Translations under genes and position numbers: made by a program | In this document: positions 46,989-56,904 of the stretch, in pieces | How the letters are laid out: every line of letters begins with the position of its first letter | Position numbering within the stretch: the stretch's first letter is position 1 | The notes under the pieces: generated by a model | Databases searched by the model: none | What the model saw: the letters and a program-made list of their open reading frames with translations, nothing else | Told to the model about the DNA's origin: nothing | Assembly (NCBI GenBank): GCA_949289155.1 | Contig: CASEMX010000010.1 | Coordinates: forward strand, 1 to 62,412 | Direction: 5' to 3' | From: an uncultured Parabacteroides sp. | Lineage (GTDB): Bacteria > Bacteroidota > Bacteroidia > Bacteroidales > Tannerellaceae | DNA length: 62,412 bases

Positions 46989-48311
46989 TTACAGTTTCGG
47001 CAGTTCCCACGGTGCGCGGTAATAGGCTTTCGACAGGGCGGTCGCTTCGTCGTCTCCGATGAAGAGATGCTGCGCGTCGTCCCAGCGCACTTCCCGTCCG
47101 ACGCGGCAGGAGATATTCGCCAAATGGGACAACTTAGCTACGCGCGCCCCGATTTCCACGTCGGCATTCGGCCGTTTCCGCTCTTTGATGCAAGTAAGCA
47201 TATTACCGACATGATTATATAAACCTTTCCCTTCCCCTTTCTTGAAAGGAACGGCCTCCATCCGCGCCTCTTTCCCGGCAACGACAGGAATCACCTCCCA
47301 TCCGGCACGGTCCAACACCAATGTCCCGTTTTCGCCGTAGAATGCCAAGCCCTCTTTCCGGTCATATAAGCCGTGATTAATCCCGCAGGCATGGTCCCAG
47401 ATGATATTGAAGTCCTTATAGGTATAGGTTGCCATCAGCGTATCCGGCGTTTCCATCGCATCGTCAGGGTAAGCAAATTTCCCGCCGCTTCCATAAACGC
47501 GCAACGGCAGGCCGGCGTTCATTCCTTCCAAGGCATAGTCCAGCAGGTGTACGCCCCAGTCGGACATCAGTCCGCCGGCATAGTCCCAGAAGAAACGGAA
47601 ATTATAATGGAAGCGGTAGGGGTTGAACGGGCGTTTCGGGGCAGGACCCAGCCACATGTCGTAATCGACTCCCGCAGGCGGTTCGCCATCCGGCATGACG
47701 GGCAGGGTCGGTTTGCTGTCTTGGTACGCCCACACCTTGACGGTGCGGATGCGTCCGATGCCGCCCTGCTTCAGGTAGGCGGCTGCCTCGTCCCAATGCG
47801 GGTCGCTCCGCTGCCATTGTCCCACTTGCACGATGCGGTCATATTTGCGTGCCGCCTTCACCATCAGGTCGCATTCCTCGATGGTATTCGAAAGCGGTTT
47901 CTCGACATAGACATCCTTACCCGCTTGGCACGCCCATACGGTAGGCAGGCAATGCCAATGGTCCGGTGTCCCGATAATCACCACATCCACATCCTTATTA
48001 TCGATGACCTTCCGCCAGTCCTTATAGAGATGAGGAACCCTCTTTCCGGTCTTCTTTTCTACGTCGGCGGCACGCTGGTTGAGCCATTTGTCGTCCACAT
48101 CGCAAAGCGCCACGCATTCCACCTCCGGATATTGCAGGAAAGTACTCAAATCGGCAAATCCCATGCTGCGGCAACCGATAAGTGCCACTTTTACTTTATT
48201 GCTGGGGGCTGTCGCTCCATAAACCGAAGCATAAGAGGCTCCCATAAGCGGGCCGAGCCCTAAACCGACAGCCGAGAGAGCTGTCTTTTGTAAGAAATTT
48301 CGTCTGTTCAC
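46989..48311 (-). CDS. Tat-exported Gfo/Idh/MocA oxidoreductase
   Basis: A 441-residue NAD(P)-dependent oxidoreductase. It starts with GTG and a twin-arginine signal (NRRNFLQKTALSAVG), so it is probably folded with cofactor and exported to the periplasm. The Rossmann domain follows (VKVALIGCRSMG near 41, EKPLSNTIEECD near 140) and a C-terminal alpha/beta domain contains WGVHLLDYALEG near 244. The substrate is unknown, likely a sugar or its derivative. The frame is open to 48476, but the -7-like box at 48354-48347 and the Tat signal fix the start at the GTG. Confidence 0.9.
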   Translation of the reverse strand: MNRRNFLQKTALSAVGLGLGPLMGASYASVYGATAPSNKVKVALIGCRSMGFADLSTFLQYPEVECVALCDVDDKWLNQRAADVEKKTGKRVPHLYKDWRKVIDNKDVDVVIIGTPDHWHCLPTVWACQAGKDVYVEKPLSNTIEECDLMVKAARKYDRIVQVGQWQRSDPHWDEAAAYLKQGGIGRIRTVKVWAYQDSKPTLPVMPDGEPPAGVDYDMWLGPAPKRPFNPYRFHYNFRFFWDYAGGLMSDWGVHLLDYALEGMNAGLPLRVYGSGGKFAYPDDAMETPDTLMATYTYKDFNIIWDHACGINHGLYDRKEGLAFYGENGTLVLDRAGWEVIPVVAGKEARMEAVPFKKGEGKGLYNHVGNMLTCIKERKRPNADVEIGARVAKLSHLANISCRVGREVRWDDAQHLFIGDDEATALSKAYYRAPWELPKL

Positions 48312-48346
48312 GGTATTTATTCGTATCTGATTTTTATTTTTGGTTG

Positions 48347-48354
48347 CAATGTTA
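48347..48354 (-). promoter_or_regulatory. Probable -7 box of the Gfo/Idh/MocA gene
   Basis: Minus-strand TAACATTG differs from TAnnTTTG by one base, 36 bp before the GTG start. Beyond it, 48430-48540 is GC-rich with small palindromes (GGGCAG...CTGCCC; CCGCGC-a-GCGCGG) and no gene. Confidence 0.5.
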
Positions 48355-48559
48355 CGAAAAATAATCGTATCGGCTATCATTTCAGTAGGAAATTCGGTGG
48401 GAAGTATGCGCCAAAAGAGAAAAATGAACCCCAGCCTCTCCGGCGGTAGGGGAAAGGTTTGCTCGCCCAAAATCATAGCCTCTGCGGTGTGCGGGCAGGC
48501 GGACTCTGCCCTTACCTACAATCCGCGCAGCGCGGAACCTTTGAAAATAGGGAATCATA

Positions 48560-48915
48560 GCCGATATACAGTATATCAGTAATGAAAAATAAAAATGATT
48601 ATAGATATACAGTATATTAGCAATTAAAATAAAAAGTAACTACTGATATACAGTATATCAGCAATGAAAATGAAAAGTAACTACTGATATACAGTATATC
48701 AGCAATGAAAATGAAAAATGAATGTTGATATACAGTATATCAGTAAATGAAAATGAAAAGTAGTTGCTGATATACTGTATATCAGCAATGAAAAATGAAA
48801 ATGATTATTAATATACAGTATATCAGTAGTGGAAAATGAAAATAATTAGTGATATACTGTATATCAATAATGGAAAATAAAAATGATTGCTAATATACTG
48901 TATATCGGCTTGGTG
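48560..48915. repeat. Array F: nine 41-bp palindromic units
   Basis: The palindrome TGATATAC-a/t-GTATATCA recurs with GTATAT at 48571, 48612, 48653, 48694, 48735, 48777, 48818, 48859 and 48900, 41 bp apart with one 42. Spacers are A-rich (AATGAAAATGAAAAGTAAC-like). The central base flips between A and T, in effect the same palindrome on the other strand. It lies after the terminator of the 667-residue surface protein and before the oxidoreductase promoter. Confidence 0.95.
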
Positions 48916-48919
48916 GAAT

Positions 48920-48956
48920 GAAAAACAGCCGCTCCGATGGGTGCGGAACGGCTGTC
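48920..48956 (-). terminator. Rho-independent terminator of the GLUG protein gene
   Basis: An 11-bp stem with one mismatch (48925-48935 with 48945-48955, ACAGCCG.../...CGGCTGT) followed on the minus strand by a T-run, 30 bp after the stop codon. Confidence 0.8.
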
Positions 48957-48984
48957 TGTGGGATTTCAGAGGATTCGCGCGAGG

Positions 48985-50988
48985 CTAAATGCGGACTTTG
49001 AAGCGTTCATTGCCAATACATATAATATATACGCCGCGCTGTAGGTTGTCAAACTGTCGGAGCCCCGCGAACCGCTCGTTTTTCAGGATGGCTCCGCTCG
49101 CAGAGATGACCAAAACCTGCTCCGGCTGCGGTGTCCGGACAAACAGGCTGCCGTCGCGAGTGTACACCTGTGCGCCGGCGATTTGTTCGATGCCGGTTGG
49201 CACAGTTCCCTCGGCACGGACATAGATGTCAGTGTAGATATTCTGGATGATATATTCATTCGGGTTCTCGGTCGGCGTCAATGTCAAGTCCTCCCAGTAT
49301 CCAAAGAGGCTGCGCTTGAACTTCAGCGTCATCTTCGTTGCGTCAAACTCTTCATCTACCGTGATAGTTACCAGCACCGATTGTCCCTCTTTCACGACAT
49401 CGCGGCTGAACTCTACCGTTACGCCTTCGCAAATCTCGTCTTCGTAGATATTGTAGTATTTGGGAGCGTCCGGAACAATGCCGCCCGGATTGTCGTCGTC
49501 GTCACCTTCACCGGGGGTAGGTTCTTCAGGTTCTTCAGTCTGCTCCACTACTTTAGCCGTAAGGGAAATATCATCTGTAATTTCAGATTCGGAAGTATAT
49601 TCAGTGCCGTTTGTGTCAAACCATCCAATACGCTTCCCTTCCTCTTCTGTCGTCAACTCAGGAAGTCTTAAATATTTGCTGTTTACAAACTTCTCTTCTG
49701 TTTCTTTATCAGCATTGACATCGCCATAATTTAATGTCAATTTATAAACAGCATCATCAGGAGTGAAACATAACAAAGTAGGCGATTCGGCTGGCGTGTT
49801 GCTGTGGAGGTCTTGCCCGTAATTGCCTCCTGCTTTTCTTAGTTCGTAGGCTACTGTGCCGTCTATGAATTCTTCTTCAGTAGCTTTCTCTATTTCGCCA
49901 TCTTTAGCATTATAACTTTCATTTCCTCCTACGGCATTTAAGCCATCTTGAGGCAAATAATAATTGTTGCTATATGTCGTGCCTGCTGTTCCAGAAATGC
50001 TCCCATACATTGTTATTGCTGCAGTACTACCAGTATTAGTTAATTCCGTTGTTTCTATAGTTCCTGTGTTATAGCAATAATTAATTTCACTTGTAACATC
50101 TCCAGTTATACCTCCGATGTTCATTATACAGTCATTATTGCTTCCTGATACTTTTATTTTCCCTGTATTATAACACGATGTAATGTTGCTCTTATAGCCA
50201 CGTGCAATTCCACTAATACTTAATCCGTATAAAACATTTGTAGAGTGTTTAAAACCATTTACTGATACATCGATTAATCCTATATTATATGAATTTTCTA
50301 TACTTAATGTTCCAGACATTCCCTTAGAAGCATTACATATACCACTAATATATAATGCAAGTGTGCCTCCAGGATTATATGCACCAAATGAAACATTATC
50401 GATGGAAGCATTTATAGCTCCGGCATTATAACAAGATTCTATTGCTTTATTTTCATACACTCCACATATTCCTCCAACATATATACCAGTTGTCTTGACC
50501 TCTTTAGCTTTAATATTTATCTTTCCATCAAAAGAACACTTTATAATTGTTCCAGAGTTCTCCACGTGCCCAGCAACGCCACCAATATAGGACTCTCCGG
50601 TATCATCTCCTATAGAGACATTAATGTTACTACTCTTTATATTCAAATTCCGTATAGTTCCTGATGTTGAACCAAAAAAGCCAAAAGTATCGGAATTATC
50701 ATCTGTGCCAGATGTATTATCTATATATACACCTGAAATGATATGCCCATTCCCGTCAAAAGTTCCTCGAAAATCCTCTATCGGCGTCCATTGATTCGTT
50801 ATGCTACCATCTAAATTAATATCATTAGTTAGTACAGCATTCAATGTTGTTTCTCCGTCATTTACTCGTTCTGCAAAAGCTTTAAGTCCGGCTGCATCGC
50901 CAATAGATATGGTGGTTTCCTGCCCCCAAACTGCACCGCTCAGCGTTGCCAAGAACGCAATCAATAAAGTAAAAATTCGTGTTTTCAT
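48985..50988 (-). CDS. Secreted GLUG-repeat surface protein with C-terminal sorting-like module
   Basis: A 667-residue exported protein: signal peptide (MKTRIFTLLIAFLATLSGAVWG); GLUG-type beta-helix repeats at about 50-345 (YIGGVAGHVENSG, NIGGITGDV, YVGGICGVYEN); a Listeria-Bacteroides-like repeat at about 405-485; an acidic linker (PTPGEGDDDDNPGG); a beta domain at about 515-600; and a C-terminal 65-residue module (VLVISASGAILKNERFAGL, then RGVYIICIGNERFKVRI) resembling T9SS type A or DUF6383 ends. Bases coding the GLUG part (about 49900-50900) are clearly more AT-rich than the C-terminal part, a sign of a mosaic gene. Ligand or target unknown. Confidence 0.85.
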   Translation of the reverse strand: MKTRIFTLLIAFLATLSGAVWGQETTISIGDAAGLKAFAERVNDGETTLNAVLTNDINLDGSITNQWTPIEDFRGTFDGNGHIISGVYIDNTSGTDDNSDTFGFFGSTSGTIRNLNIKSSNINVSIGDDTGESYIGGVAGHVENSGTIIKCSFDGKINIKAKEVKTTGIYVGGICGVYENKAIESCYNAGAINASIDNVSFGAYNPGGTLALYISGICNASKGMSGTLSIENSYNIGLIDVSVNGFKHSTNVLYGLSISGIARGYKSNITSCYNTGKIKVSGSNNDCIMNIGGITGDVTSEINYCYNTGTIETTELTNTGSTAAITMYGSISGTAGTTYSNNYYLPQDGLNAVGGNESYNAKDGEIEKATEEEFIDGTVAYELRKAGGNYGQDLHSNTPAESPTLLCFTPDDAVYKLTLNYGDVNADKETEEKFVNSKYLRLPELTTEEEGKRIGWFDTNGTEYTSESEITDDISLTAKVVEQTEEPEEPTPGEGDDDDNPGGIVPDAPKYYNIYEDEICEGVTVEFSRDVVKEGQSVLVTITVDEEFDATKMTLKFKRSLFGYWEDLTLTPTENPNEYIIQNIYTDIYVRAEGTVPTGIEQIAGAQVYTRDGSLFVRTPQPEQVLVISASGAILKNERFAGLRQFDNLQRGVYIICIGNERFKVRI

Positions 50989-51091
50989 AAACTGTAAATA
51001 TTTAATTAGTTAATAAATAGTTTCCGACTGTGCATCTTACAGACAGTCCAACAGTTTATGAATCGACATAAAAGAAGCGCGGAACTGTGTT

Positions 51092-51270
51092 TATTATTTC
51101 ACATCGAGGCATCGCCAAACGCCCGTAGAACCAATAATAAAACAACAGCCCGCGCCTTATGCTGTTAGATATACTTTCCCCTTTCAAAAAGCATACAGCA
51201 TAAGCGCAAGCATTCATTGTCTATTATTCCGGTTCTACAAAAATTGGCGATTTTCGATGTGAGGAATAAT
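51092..51270 (-). ncRNA. Long structured RNA (6S-like shape) or leader of the GLUG gene
   Basis: A 179-base interrupted hairpin: TTATTTCACATCGA (from 51093) pairs with TCGATGTGA..AATAA (to 51269), ATCGCCAA (51111-51118) with TTGGCGAT (51244-51251), GTAGAACC (51125-51132) with GGTTCTAC (51231-51238), AATAATA with TATTATT next to it, then an unpaired bubble of about 12 + 14 bases, then GCGCCTTATGCTGT-like pairing with ACAGCATAAGCGC around a 29-base loop. A consensus promoter (51367-51338) drives the minus strand into it. Length, long stem and central bubble recall 6S RNA, but I cannot confirm the family; it could instead be the 5' leader of the gene starting at 50988. Confidence 0.6.
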
Positions 51271-51337
51271 ATCGTAAAATGCTATCGCTTTCGTATGTCC
51301 TTCCGCCGGATTACCCTAAATCCCAGTGGAATTGCGG

Positions 51338-51367
51338 CAAAGGTAGGTATTTCTGAGGGAAATCCAA
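51338..51367 (-). promoter_or_regulatory. Consensus promoter reading into the structured RNA
   Basis: Minus-strand TTG (51367-51365), 19-bp spacer, TACCTTTG (51345-51338): a perfect Bacteroidetes promoter. Transcription would start near 51331 and run through a small GGATT/AATCC hairpin into the 51270-51092 structure. Plus-strand bases 51370-51520 hold no gene, only an 8-bp inverted repeat (51423-51430/51441-51448). Confidence 0.8.
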
Positions 51368-51524
51368 AAGAAAAGGGAAGAATATTTCAAGATTTTTTAT
51401 CGTTAGACCGCTCCGCGGCCTTCAATTCATATCTGTTTGGATGAATTGCTCCATGCTTGATAGGTCAGAAGTGATGTTTGCAGGAAAATCGGGCAGGAAA
51501 TGTATAAAAAGATAAACGGAGCTA

Positions 51525-51554
51525 TTGCCGGCAAAGAATTAACCTCTATATTTG
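51525..51554 (+). promoter_or_regulatory. Promoter of the OPT transporter gene
   Basis: TTG (51525-51527), 19-bp spacer, TATATTTG (51547-51554): complete consensus, 53 bp before the ATG. Confidence 0.8.
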
Positions 51555-51607
51555 TGAAAAAGATTTGAGAGGGTAGATTAATTCTATTAAAAAACACTAT
51601 AAACAGG

Positions 51608-53605
51608 ATGGAAGAGAATAAAGAACAAATGAACGGGCTGCCCGACAATGCGTATCGGGAGCTGAAAGAGGGAGAAGAATACAAACCTATCATGCGGGCG
51701 GATAAAACCTATCGCGAGGTCAATCTTTGGTCGGTCTGCTGGGGATTAGTCATGGCGGTTATCTTCAGCGCGGCTGCCGCCTATTTGGGACTGCGTGTGG
51801 GGCAGGTTTTCGAGGCGGCGATACCGATTGCGATTATTGCCGTGGGGCTGTCGAGCGGTTTCAAGCGCAAAAATGCGTTGGGCGAGAATGTGATTATCCA
51901 GTCTATCGGAGCGAGCAGCGGCGTGATTGTCGCGGGGGCAATCTTCACGCTTCCGGCGTTGTATATCCTGCAGGACAAATATCCGGAGATTACGGTCAAC
52001 TTCTTCGAGGTGTTTCTCAGTTCGCTGCTGGGCGGCATCTTGGGTATTCTGTTGCTGATACCGTTCCGTAAATATTTCGTTTCGGATATGCATGGCAAAT
52101 ACCCGTTCCCTGAAGCTACGGCGACGACTCAGGTGCTGGTGTCGGGCGAAAAGGGAGGCAACCAAGCCAAGCCGTTGATTTTTGCCGGACTGATAGGTGG
52201 TGTGTATGACTTTATTGTAGCGACGTTCGGCTGGTGGAGCGAGGCCATCAGTACGACGATTGTCGGAGCCGGCGAAGCATTGGCAGAGAAGGCGAAGCTG
52301 GTGATGAAGGTGAACACCGGTGCTGCCGTATTGGGCTTGGGCTATATTGTCGGACTGAAGTATTCCTTTATTATCTGTGCGGGTTCGTTTTTGGTTTGGT
52401 TGATAATCATCCCGTTCATGTCGCTCTTCTTCGGCGACCAAGTGCTGACGTTGGGCAATGATGCGATTACGGCGACCGTAGGCAGCATGAGTGCGGAAGA
52501 CATCTTCACGACCTACGCCCGCCACATCGGTATCGGCGGCATCGCTACGGCAGGCGTCATCGGCATCATCAAGTCGTGGGGCATTATCCGCAGCGCAGTC
52601 GGATTGGCAGCGAAAGAGCTGAAAGGGAAAAGCAGCCAAGCGAACGTAGAGGTAAAGCGCACCCAGAAGGATTTATCGATGAAGATTATTGCTATCGGTG
52701 TAATCGTTACGTTGATTGTCACGCTGCTGTTCTTCCAGTTCGGATTGTTGCATAATTGGGTATATGCCGTAGTAGGATTGTTGCTTGTCGGGGTGATTGC
52801 CTTTTTATTTACGACCGTAGCTGCGAATGCGATTGCGATAGTCGGGACGAACCCGGTATCCGGCATGACTCTGATGACATTAATCTTAGCCTCTATCATA
52901 TTAGTCGCAACCGGATTAAAGGGTCCGGCAGGAATGGTCTCGGCATTGATTATCGGCGGTGTGGTTTGTACGGCGCTTTCGATGGCAGGCGGATTCATTA
53001 CGGACCTGAAGATTGGCTATTGGTTGGGCAGCACGCCGATAAAGCAGGAATCGTGGAAGTTCTTGGGTACGTTGGTATCGGCAGCCACTGTCGGCGGAGT
53101 GATTCTGATATTGAATGAGAGCTACGGATTCACGACCGGAAAGTTAGCCGCTCCCCAAGCCAACGCAATGGCAGCCGTCATCGAACCATTGATGAGCGGA
53201 GCCGGTGCACCGTGGATTCTGTACGGTGTGGGTGCGGTGCTGGCGATTGTCCTTAACTACATGAAGGTTCCGGCACTGGCATTCGCGTTGGGTATGTTTA
53301 TTCCGATAGAATTGAACACGCCGCTGCTGGTGGGAGGCGCGATTAACTGGTTCGTAAGCAGCCGTAGCAAAGATGCCGCCCTGAATGCCGCCCGTGTAGA
53401 AAAAGGAACGTTGCTCGCGTCCGGATTCATTGCCGGAGGTGCATTGATGGGGGTGGTGAGCGCGCTGCTCCGTTTTGCAGAGATTGATTTATATAATGCG
53501 GCTTGGGCAGAATCAGCGGGTGCAGAGGTTTTGGCTATCGGGATGTATATCTTGTTAATCGCATACCTGATTTATAGTTCGATGAAGGCAAAGAAGAGCA
53601 ATTAA
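51608..53605 (+). CDS. OPT-family oligopeptide transporter
   Basis: A 665-residue integral membrane protein with about 14-16 transmembrane helices, fitting the OPT (oligopeptide transporter) superfamily common in Bacteroidetes. Characteristic blocks include AAAYLGLRVGQVFEAAIPIA near 56, MHGKYPFPEATATTQVLVSG near 162 and GGAINWFVSSRSKD near 578. OPT proteins import small peptides or metal chelates by proton symport; the substrate is unknown. Monocistronic: own promoter and terminator. Confidence 0.93.
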   Translation: MEENKEQMNGLPDNAYRELKEGEEYKPIMRADKTYREVNLWSVCWGLVMAVIFSAAAAYLGLRVGQVFEAAIPIAIIAVGLSSGFKRKNALGENVIIQSIGASSGVIVAGAIFTLPALYILQDKYPEITVNFFEVFLSSLLGGILGILLLIPFRKYFVSDMHGKYPFPEATATTQVLVSGEKGGNQAKPLIFAGLIGGVYDFIVATFGWWSEAISTTIVGAGEALAEKAKLVMKVNTGAAVLGLGYIVGLKYSFIICAGSFLVWLIIIPFMSLFFGDQVLTLGNDAITATVGSMSAEDIFTTYARHIGIGGIATAGVIGIIKSWGIIRSAVGLAAKELKGKSSQANVEVKRTQKDLSMKIIAIGVIVTLIVTLLFFQFGLLHNWVYAVVGLLLVGVIAFLFTTVAANAIAIVGTNPVSGMTLMTLILASIILVATGLKGPAGMVSALIIGGVVCTALSMAGGFITDLKIGYWLGSTPIKQESWKFLGTLVSAATVGGVILILNESYGFTTGKLAAPQANAMAAVIEPLMSGAGAPWILYGVGAVLAIVLNYMKVPALAFALGMFIPIELNTPLLVGGAINWFVSSRSKDAALNAARVEKGTLLASGFIAGGALMGVVSALLRFAEIDLYNAAWAESAGAEVLAIGMYILLIAYLIYSSMKAKKSN

Positions 53606-53616
53606 AGAATAAATGG

Positions 53617-53654
53617 CAGATAGTACTCTCTTGGGGGTACTATCTGTTTTTTTG
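53617..53654 (+). terminator. Rho-independent terminator of the OPT gene
   Basis: AGATAGTAC (53618-53626) pairs perfectly with GTACTATCT (53637-53645), followed by a run of seven T. Confidence 0.9.
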
Positions 53655-53695
53655 TAGCATCTGTTGTATCAAGCAAGAGAAAACGTAGACGAACA

Positions 53696-55171
53696 ATGAA
53701 CAGTACTCTCATTTTAGCGATTATCGGCATCTATTTCGGCATTTTATTGTTGATAGCCTGGATTACCGGCAGAGGAGGCAACAACAACGAAGCCTTTTTT
53801 ATCGGGAACAGGCAATCGCCTTGGTATATTGTCTCCATAGGAATGATAGGAACATCGTTATCCGGCGTAACCTTCGTGTCGGTTCCGGGGATGGTACGGA
53901 GTATCGATATGACCTATATGCAGACCGTCTTCGGATTCTTTGTCGGTTATATTCTGATAGCGCATGTCCTTTTACCATTATATTATAAGCTGCGGCTGAC
54001 CTCCATATATACTTACCTGAAAGACCGAATCGGCATCCGCAGCTATAAGACCGGAGCTTCATTCTTTCTTATTTCCAAGATTATCGGCGCGGCGGCGCGG
54101 CTCTATCTGGTGGTTTTAATCTTGCAGCATTATGTATTCAGCACGTGGAATATTCCCTTTGGTGTAACGGTCGTACTGAGTATCTTTTTGGTTTGGCTTT
54201 ATACATTCCGCAGTGGCATCAAGACGATTATCTGGACAGATACTATCCAAGCCATTTGTTTGGTGGCGATGTTGGTGATGATTATCTGGCAAGTCAAAGA
54301 GGGTTTAGGACTCGATACGGCAGGGATGGTGCAAGCCATTGCCGAGAATCCGCATTTCCGTATTTTTGAGTTCTCCGATTGGCACAGTACCCAGCATTTC
54401 GCCAAGCAGTTCTTCAGCGGAATATTTATAACCATCGTCATGACCGGCCTCGACCAAGACATGATGCAGAAAAACCTCTCTTGCAAAAGTCTGCGTGACG
54501 CCCAAAAGAATATGTACACCTACGGATTTGCCTTTACGCCGGTCAATTTCCTTTTCCTTTCGCTGGGCGTTCTCTTACTCATCCTTGCAGAGAAAGAACA
54601 GGTCGTCCTCCCGGTATTGAGCGACGATATCCTCCCGATGTTCTGTACCTCCGGTATCTTGGGGAATAGCATTCTTATTTTCTTTACCGTCGGTATTATT
54701 GCGGCGGCATTCAGTAGTGCCGATTCCGCGCTGACGGCATTGACTACCTCCTTCTGTGTGGATATCCTGAATATTGGAGAAGAGGAAGCGAAGCGCGCCA
54801 AACAGACGCGGCTGAAGGTGCATTTCTTGATTTCGGTCCTGTTTGCTGTCATCATCATTATTATCAAAGAGCTGAACAACCGGAGCGTTATCGACGCCAT
54901 TTATATGATTGCCTCTTATACATACGGTCCGTTGTTAGGATTATTCGTCTTCGGACTTTTTACCCGGAAATATCCAAAAGATAAATATGTTCCGTATATT
55001 TGCATTGCCTCGCCGCTTCTCTGTTTTGCCATTAGTTATTGGGGAGAGGCCTATGCCGGATATACTTTTGGCTATGAGATGCTGATGCTGAACGGGGCAA
55101 TCACCTTTTTAGGGTTATGGTTTTTATCGAGCAATAAAATAAATAAACAGCAATATACACATGGAAATTAA
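53696..55171 (+). CDS. Sodium:solute symporter (SSS family)
   Basis: A 491-residue transporter with about 13 transmembrane helices. N-terminal [20 protein letters not shown] near 24 and [19 protein letters not shown] near 50 are typical of the SSS/SLC5 fold, where conserved Ser/Thr in helix 1 bind sodium; [18 protein letters not shown] near 341 is the helix 8 sodium-site block. The substrate is unknown. The gene overlaps engB by 11 bp, so EngB translation is probably coupled to it. Confidence 0.92.
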   Translation: MNSTLILAIIGIYFGILLLIAWITGRGGNNNEAFFIGNRQSPWYIVSIGMIGTSLSGVTFVSVPGMVRSIDMTYMQTVFGFFVGYILIAHVLLPLYYKLRLTSIYTYLKDRIGIRSYKTGASFFLISKIIGAAARLYLVVLILQHYVFSTWNIPFGVTVVLSIFLVWLYTFRSGIKTIIWTDTIQAICLVAMLVMIIWQVKEGLGLDTAGMVQAIAENPHFRIFEFSDWHSTQHFAKQFFSGIFITIVMTGLDQDMMQKNLSCKSLRDAQKNMYTYGFAFTPVNFLFLSLGVLLLILAEKEQVVLPVLSDDILPMFCTSGILGNSILIFFTVGIIAAAFSSADSALTALTTSFCVDILNIGEEEAKRAKQTRLKVHFLISVLFAVIIIIIKELNNRSVIDAIYMIASYTYGPLLGLFVFGLFTRKYPKDKYVPYICIASPLLCFAISYWGEAYAGYTFGYEMLMLNGAITFLGLWFLSSNKINKQQYTHGN

Positions 55172-55760
55172 AAGCGCAGAATTCGTTATCAGTAATACCG
55201 ATTATCGGAAATGTCCGGAGGGAACGAAACCGGAATATGCCTTTATCGGGCGGAGCAACGTAGGGAAATCTTCTTTGATTAATATGCTTACAAACAGAAA
55301 AGGTTTGGCGATGACTTCACAGAAACCGGGAAAGACGTTGCTGATAAACCACTTCCTGATTAATAACCAATGGTTCTTGGTGGACCTGCCGGGCTACGGT
55401 TTTGCTCAACGGGGGAAAGAGCAGCGCGAACAATTGCGGCGGCTGATAGAAACCTATGTGCTGCATCGTGAGCAATTGACTTGCCTGTTCGTTTTATTGG
55501 ACTGCCGCCATGAACCGCAGAAGATTGACCTCGAATTCATGGAGTGGTTAGGGGAGAACGGCGTTCCTTTCGCGATTATATTTACGAAGGCGGATAAATT
55601 AAGCCGGAGCCGTCTGATGGAAAATGTGGAGAGCTATAAGCAGCATCTGTTGGAAACGTGGGAAGAGCTTCCGCCGATTTTCCTTTCTTCTTCTGAAGCG
55701 AAAGCGGGTCGCGAAGAGATTTTGGACTATATCGATTCCATTAATAAATCACTTGGATAA
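55161..55760 (+). CDS. engB: Ribosome biogenesis GTPase EngB (YihA/YsxC)
   Basis: A 199-residue TRAFAC-class GTPase needed for large-subunit assembly. G1 GRSNVGKSS near 29-37, G3 DLPGYGFA near 75, G4 TKADK near 140 and G5 SSSEAKAG near 173 are all visible. The start overlaps the symporter gene by 11 bp, in keeping with the usual [12 protein letters not shown] start. Followed by a strong bidirectional terminator. Confidence 0.97.
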   Translation: MEIKSAEFVISNTDYRKCPEGTKPEYAFIGRSNVGKSSLINMLTNRKGLAMTSQKPGKTLLINHFLINNQWFLVDLPGYGFAQRGKEQREQLRRLIETYVLHREQLTCLFVLLDCRHEPQKIDLEFMEWLGENGVPFAIIFTKADKLSRSRLMENVESYKQHLLETWEELPPIFLSSSEAKAGREEILDYIDSINKSLG

Positions 55761-55802
55761 AACAGAAGAAGAATCGGACAAAATCCGGAAAGAACCGGAT
55801 AA

Positions 55803-55848
55803 AAAAAGTCCGTTGCCGAATGGTAGAAGTAGGCAACGGACCTTTTTA
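55803..55848. terminator. Bidirectional terminator between engB and the isomerase gene
   Basis: GTCCGTTGCC (55808-55817) pairs perfectly with GGCAACGGAC (55832-55841), flanked by an A-run on the left and a T-run on the right, between convergent genes. Confidence 0.9.
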
Positions 55849-55868
55849 TGATTATTACAGTGTGTATG

Positions 55869-56822
55869 TTACTTGACGAACGGCTTGCTCAGCAAATAAT
55901 CCGCGCATTGCTTTACCCCTTCGAACTGCGTCATGCCGGTATGCATCGGCTCCAATTCAACGAAGTAATATTTGATGCCGTTCTCGTACATTTGGTTGAA
56001 AATAGCCTCGAAATTCATCATTCCGCTTTTCCCGAACAATGAACGGTCCTTAATGTGCAGCGCCTTGATACGGTCTTTATGTTTTTGCATGTACTCGACC
56101 GGGTCGTTTTGTCCCATGACCGTCCAGTACACATCCAGTTCAAAGAATACCAACGACGGGTCCGTTTCTTTCAGGAACAGGTCATAAATCTGCGTTCCCG
56201 GATGCTCCCAGAAGCTGTATTTCTTTTTCTTTTCTTCTTCCGTCATCACCCGCTGGAATTCCATGTTGTGATTGTGATAACCGAAGGGCAATCCGGCCGC
56301 TTTGATGATTTTTCCGCTCTCGTTGAAGATTTCGCAGATTATCGCAGCGTCGTCATACGATTCGCATTTGGGCATCATCGGTTGAATCAACAGTTCGCAG
56401 CCCAATTTCACATGGTCGTCAGCTGCCTTTTTCCAGAATTCCAAAATGGAAGCCTTGCTTTCTTTGGTAAACTCTCCGGTAGGCGGATTGACGTGTGAGC
56501 TGGTGATTTTCAATCCGGCATCTTCTGCCATTTTCTTGAATTCCATCATATCGACGCCCCCGATTTTTCCATCTTTGCTATAGCCAGCCAATTCCAAATC
56601 GGTGTATCCCATCTTTTTCAATTCCTGCATGCGAGCCGGCGTGTCCTTATACAATTCGCCTTGGAGCGAATAGATTTGCAGGCCGATTTTTTTCCCGGCT
56701 GCCATGGAGTTATGTACGGATGGAGCTGCGGTAGCAGCGTTAGCGAACGAACTCTTTCCTGCGAGGAGAGTTCCGGCGGTCAGTAGAGCCGCGTTCTTCA
56801 AAAAGTTTCTTCTGTTTGTCAT
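55869..56822 (-). CDS. Tat-exported sugar phosphate isomerase/epimerase-like protein
   Basis: A 317-residue TIM-barrel protein of the xylose-isomerase-like (AP endonuclease 2) family. A twin-arginine signal starts it (TNRRNFLKNAALLTAG). Metal-site elements of the family include YHNHNMEF near 176, FFELDVYWTVMGQND near 218, LHIKDRS near 252 and YYFVELEPMHTG near 282. Exported proteins of this class often pair with Gfo/Idh/MocA enzymes in sugar breakdown; here such an enzyme exists 7.5 kb away, not in the same operon. Confidence 0.9.
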   Translation of the reverse strand: MTNRRNFLKNAALLTAGTLLAGKSSFANAATAAPSVHNSMAAGKKIGLQIYSLQGELYKDTPARMQELKKMGYTDLELAGYSKDGKIGGVDMMEFKKMAEDAGLKITSSHVNPPTGEFTKESKASILEFWKKAADDHVKLGCELLIQPMMPKCESYDDAAIICEIFNESGKIIKAAGLPFGYHNHNMEFQRVMTEEEKKKKYSFWEHPGTQIYDLFLKETDPSLVFFELDVYWTVMGQNDPVEYMQKHKDRIKALHIKDRSLFGKSGMMNFEAIFNQMYENGIKYYFVELEPMHTGMTQFEGVKQCADYLLSKPFVK

Positions 56823-56904
56823 ATTCAGATAATTTTTTGATTAGCAACTGCGCAAAGATAACAAACTTTTTCATTGATTATCCTGCGAAGTCTTTTTTAT
56901 CTGT

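Noticed and set aside
48380-48476. Longer ATG start for the Gfo/Idh/MocA oxidoreductase
   Set aside because: Would place the twin-arginine signal deep inside the protein and begins upstream of the probable -7 box; GTG at 48311 fits better.
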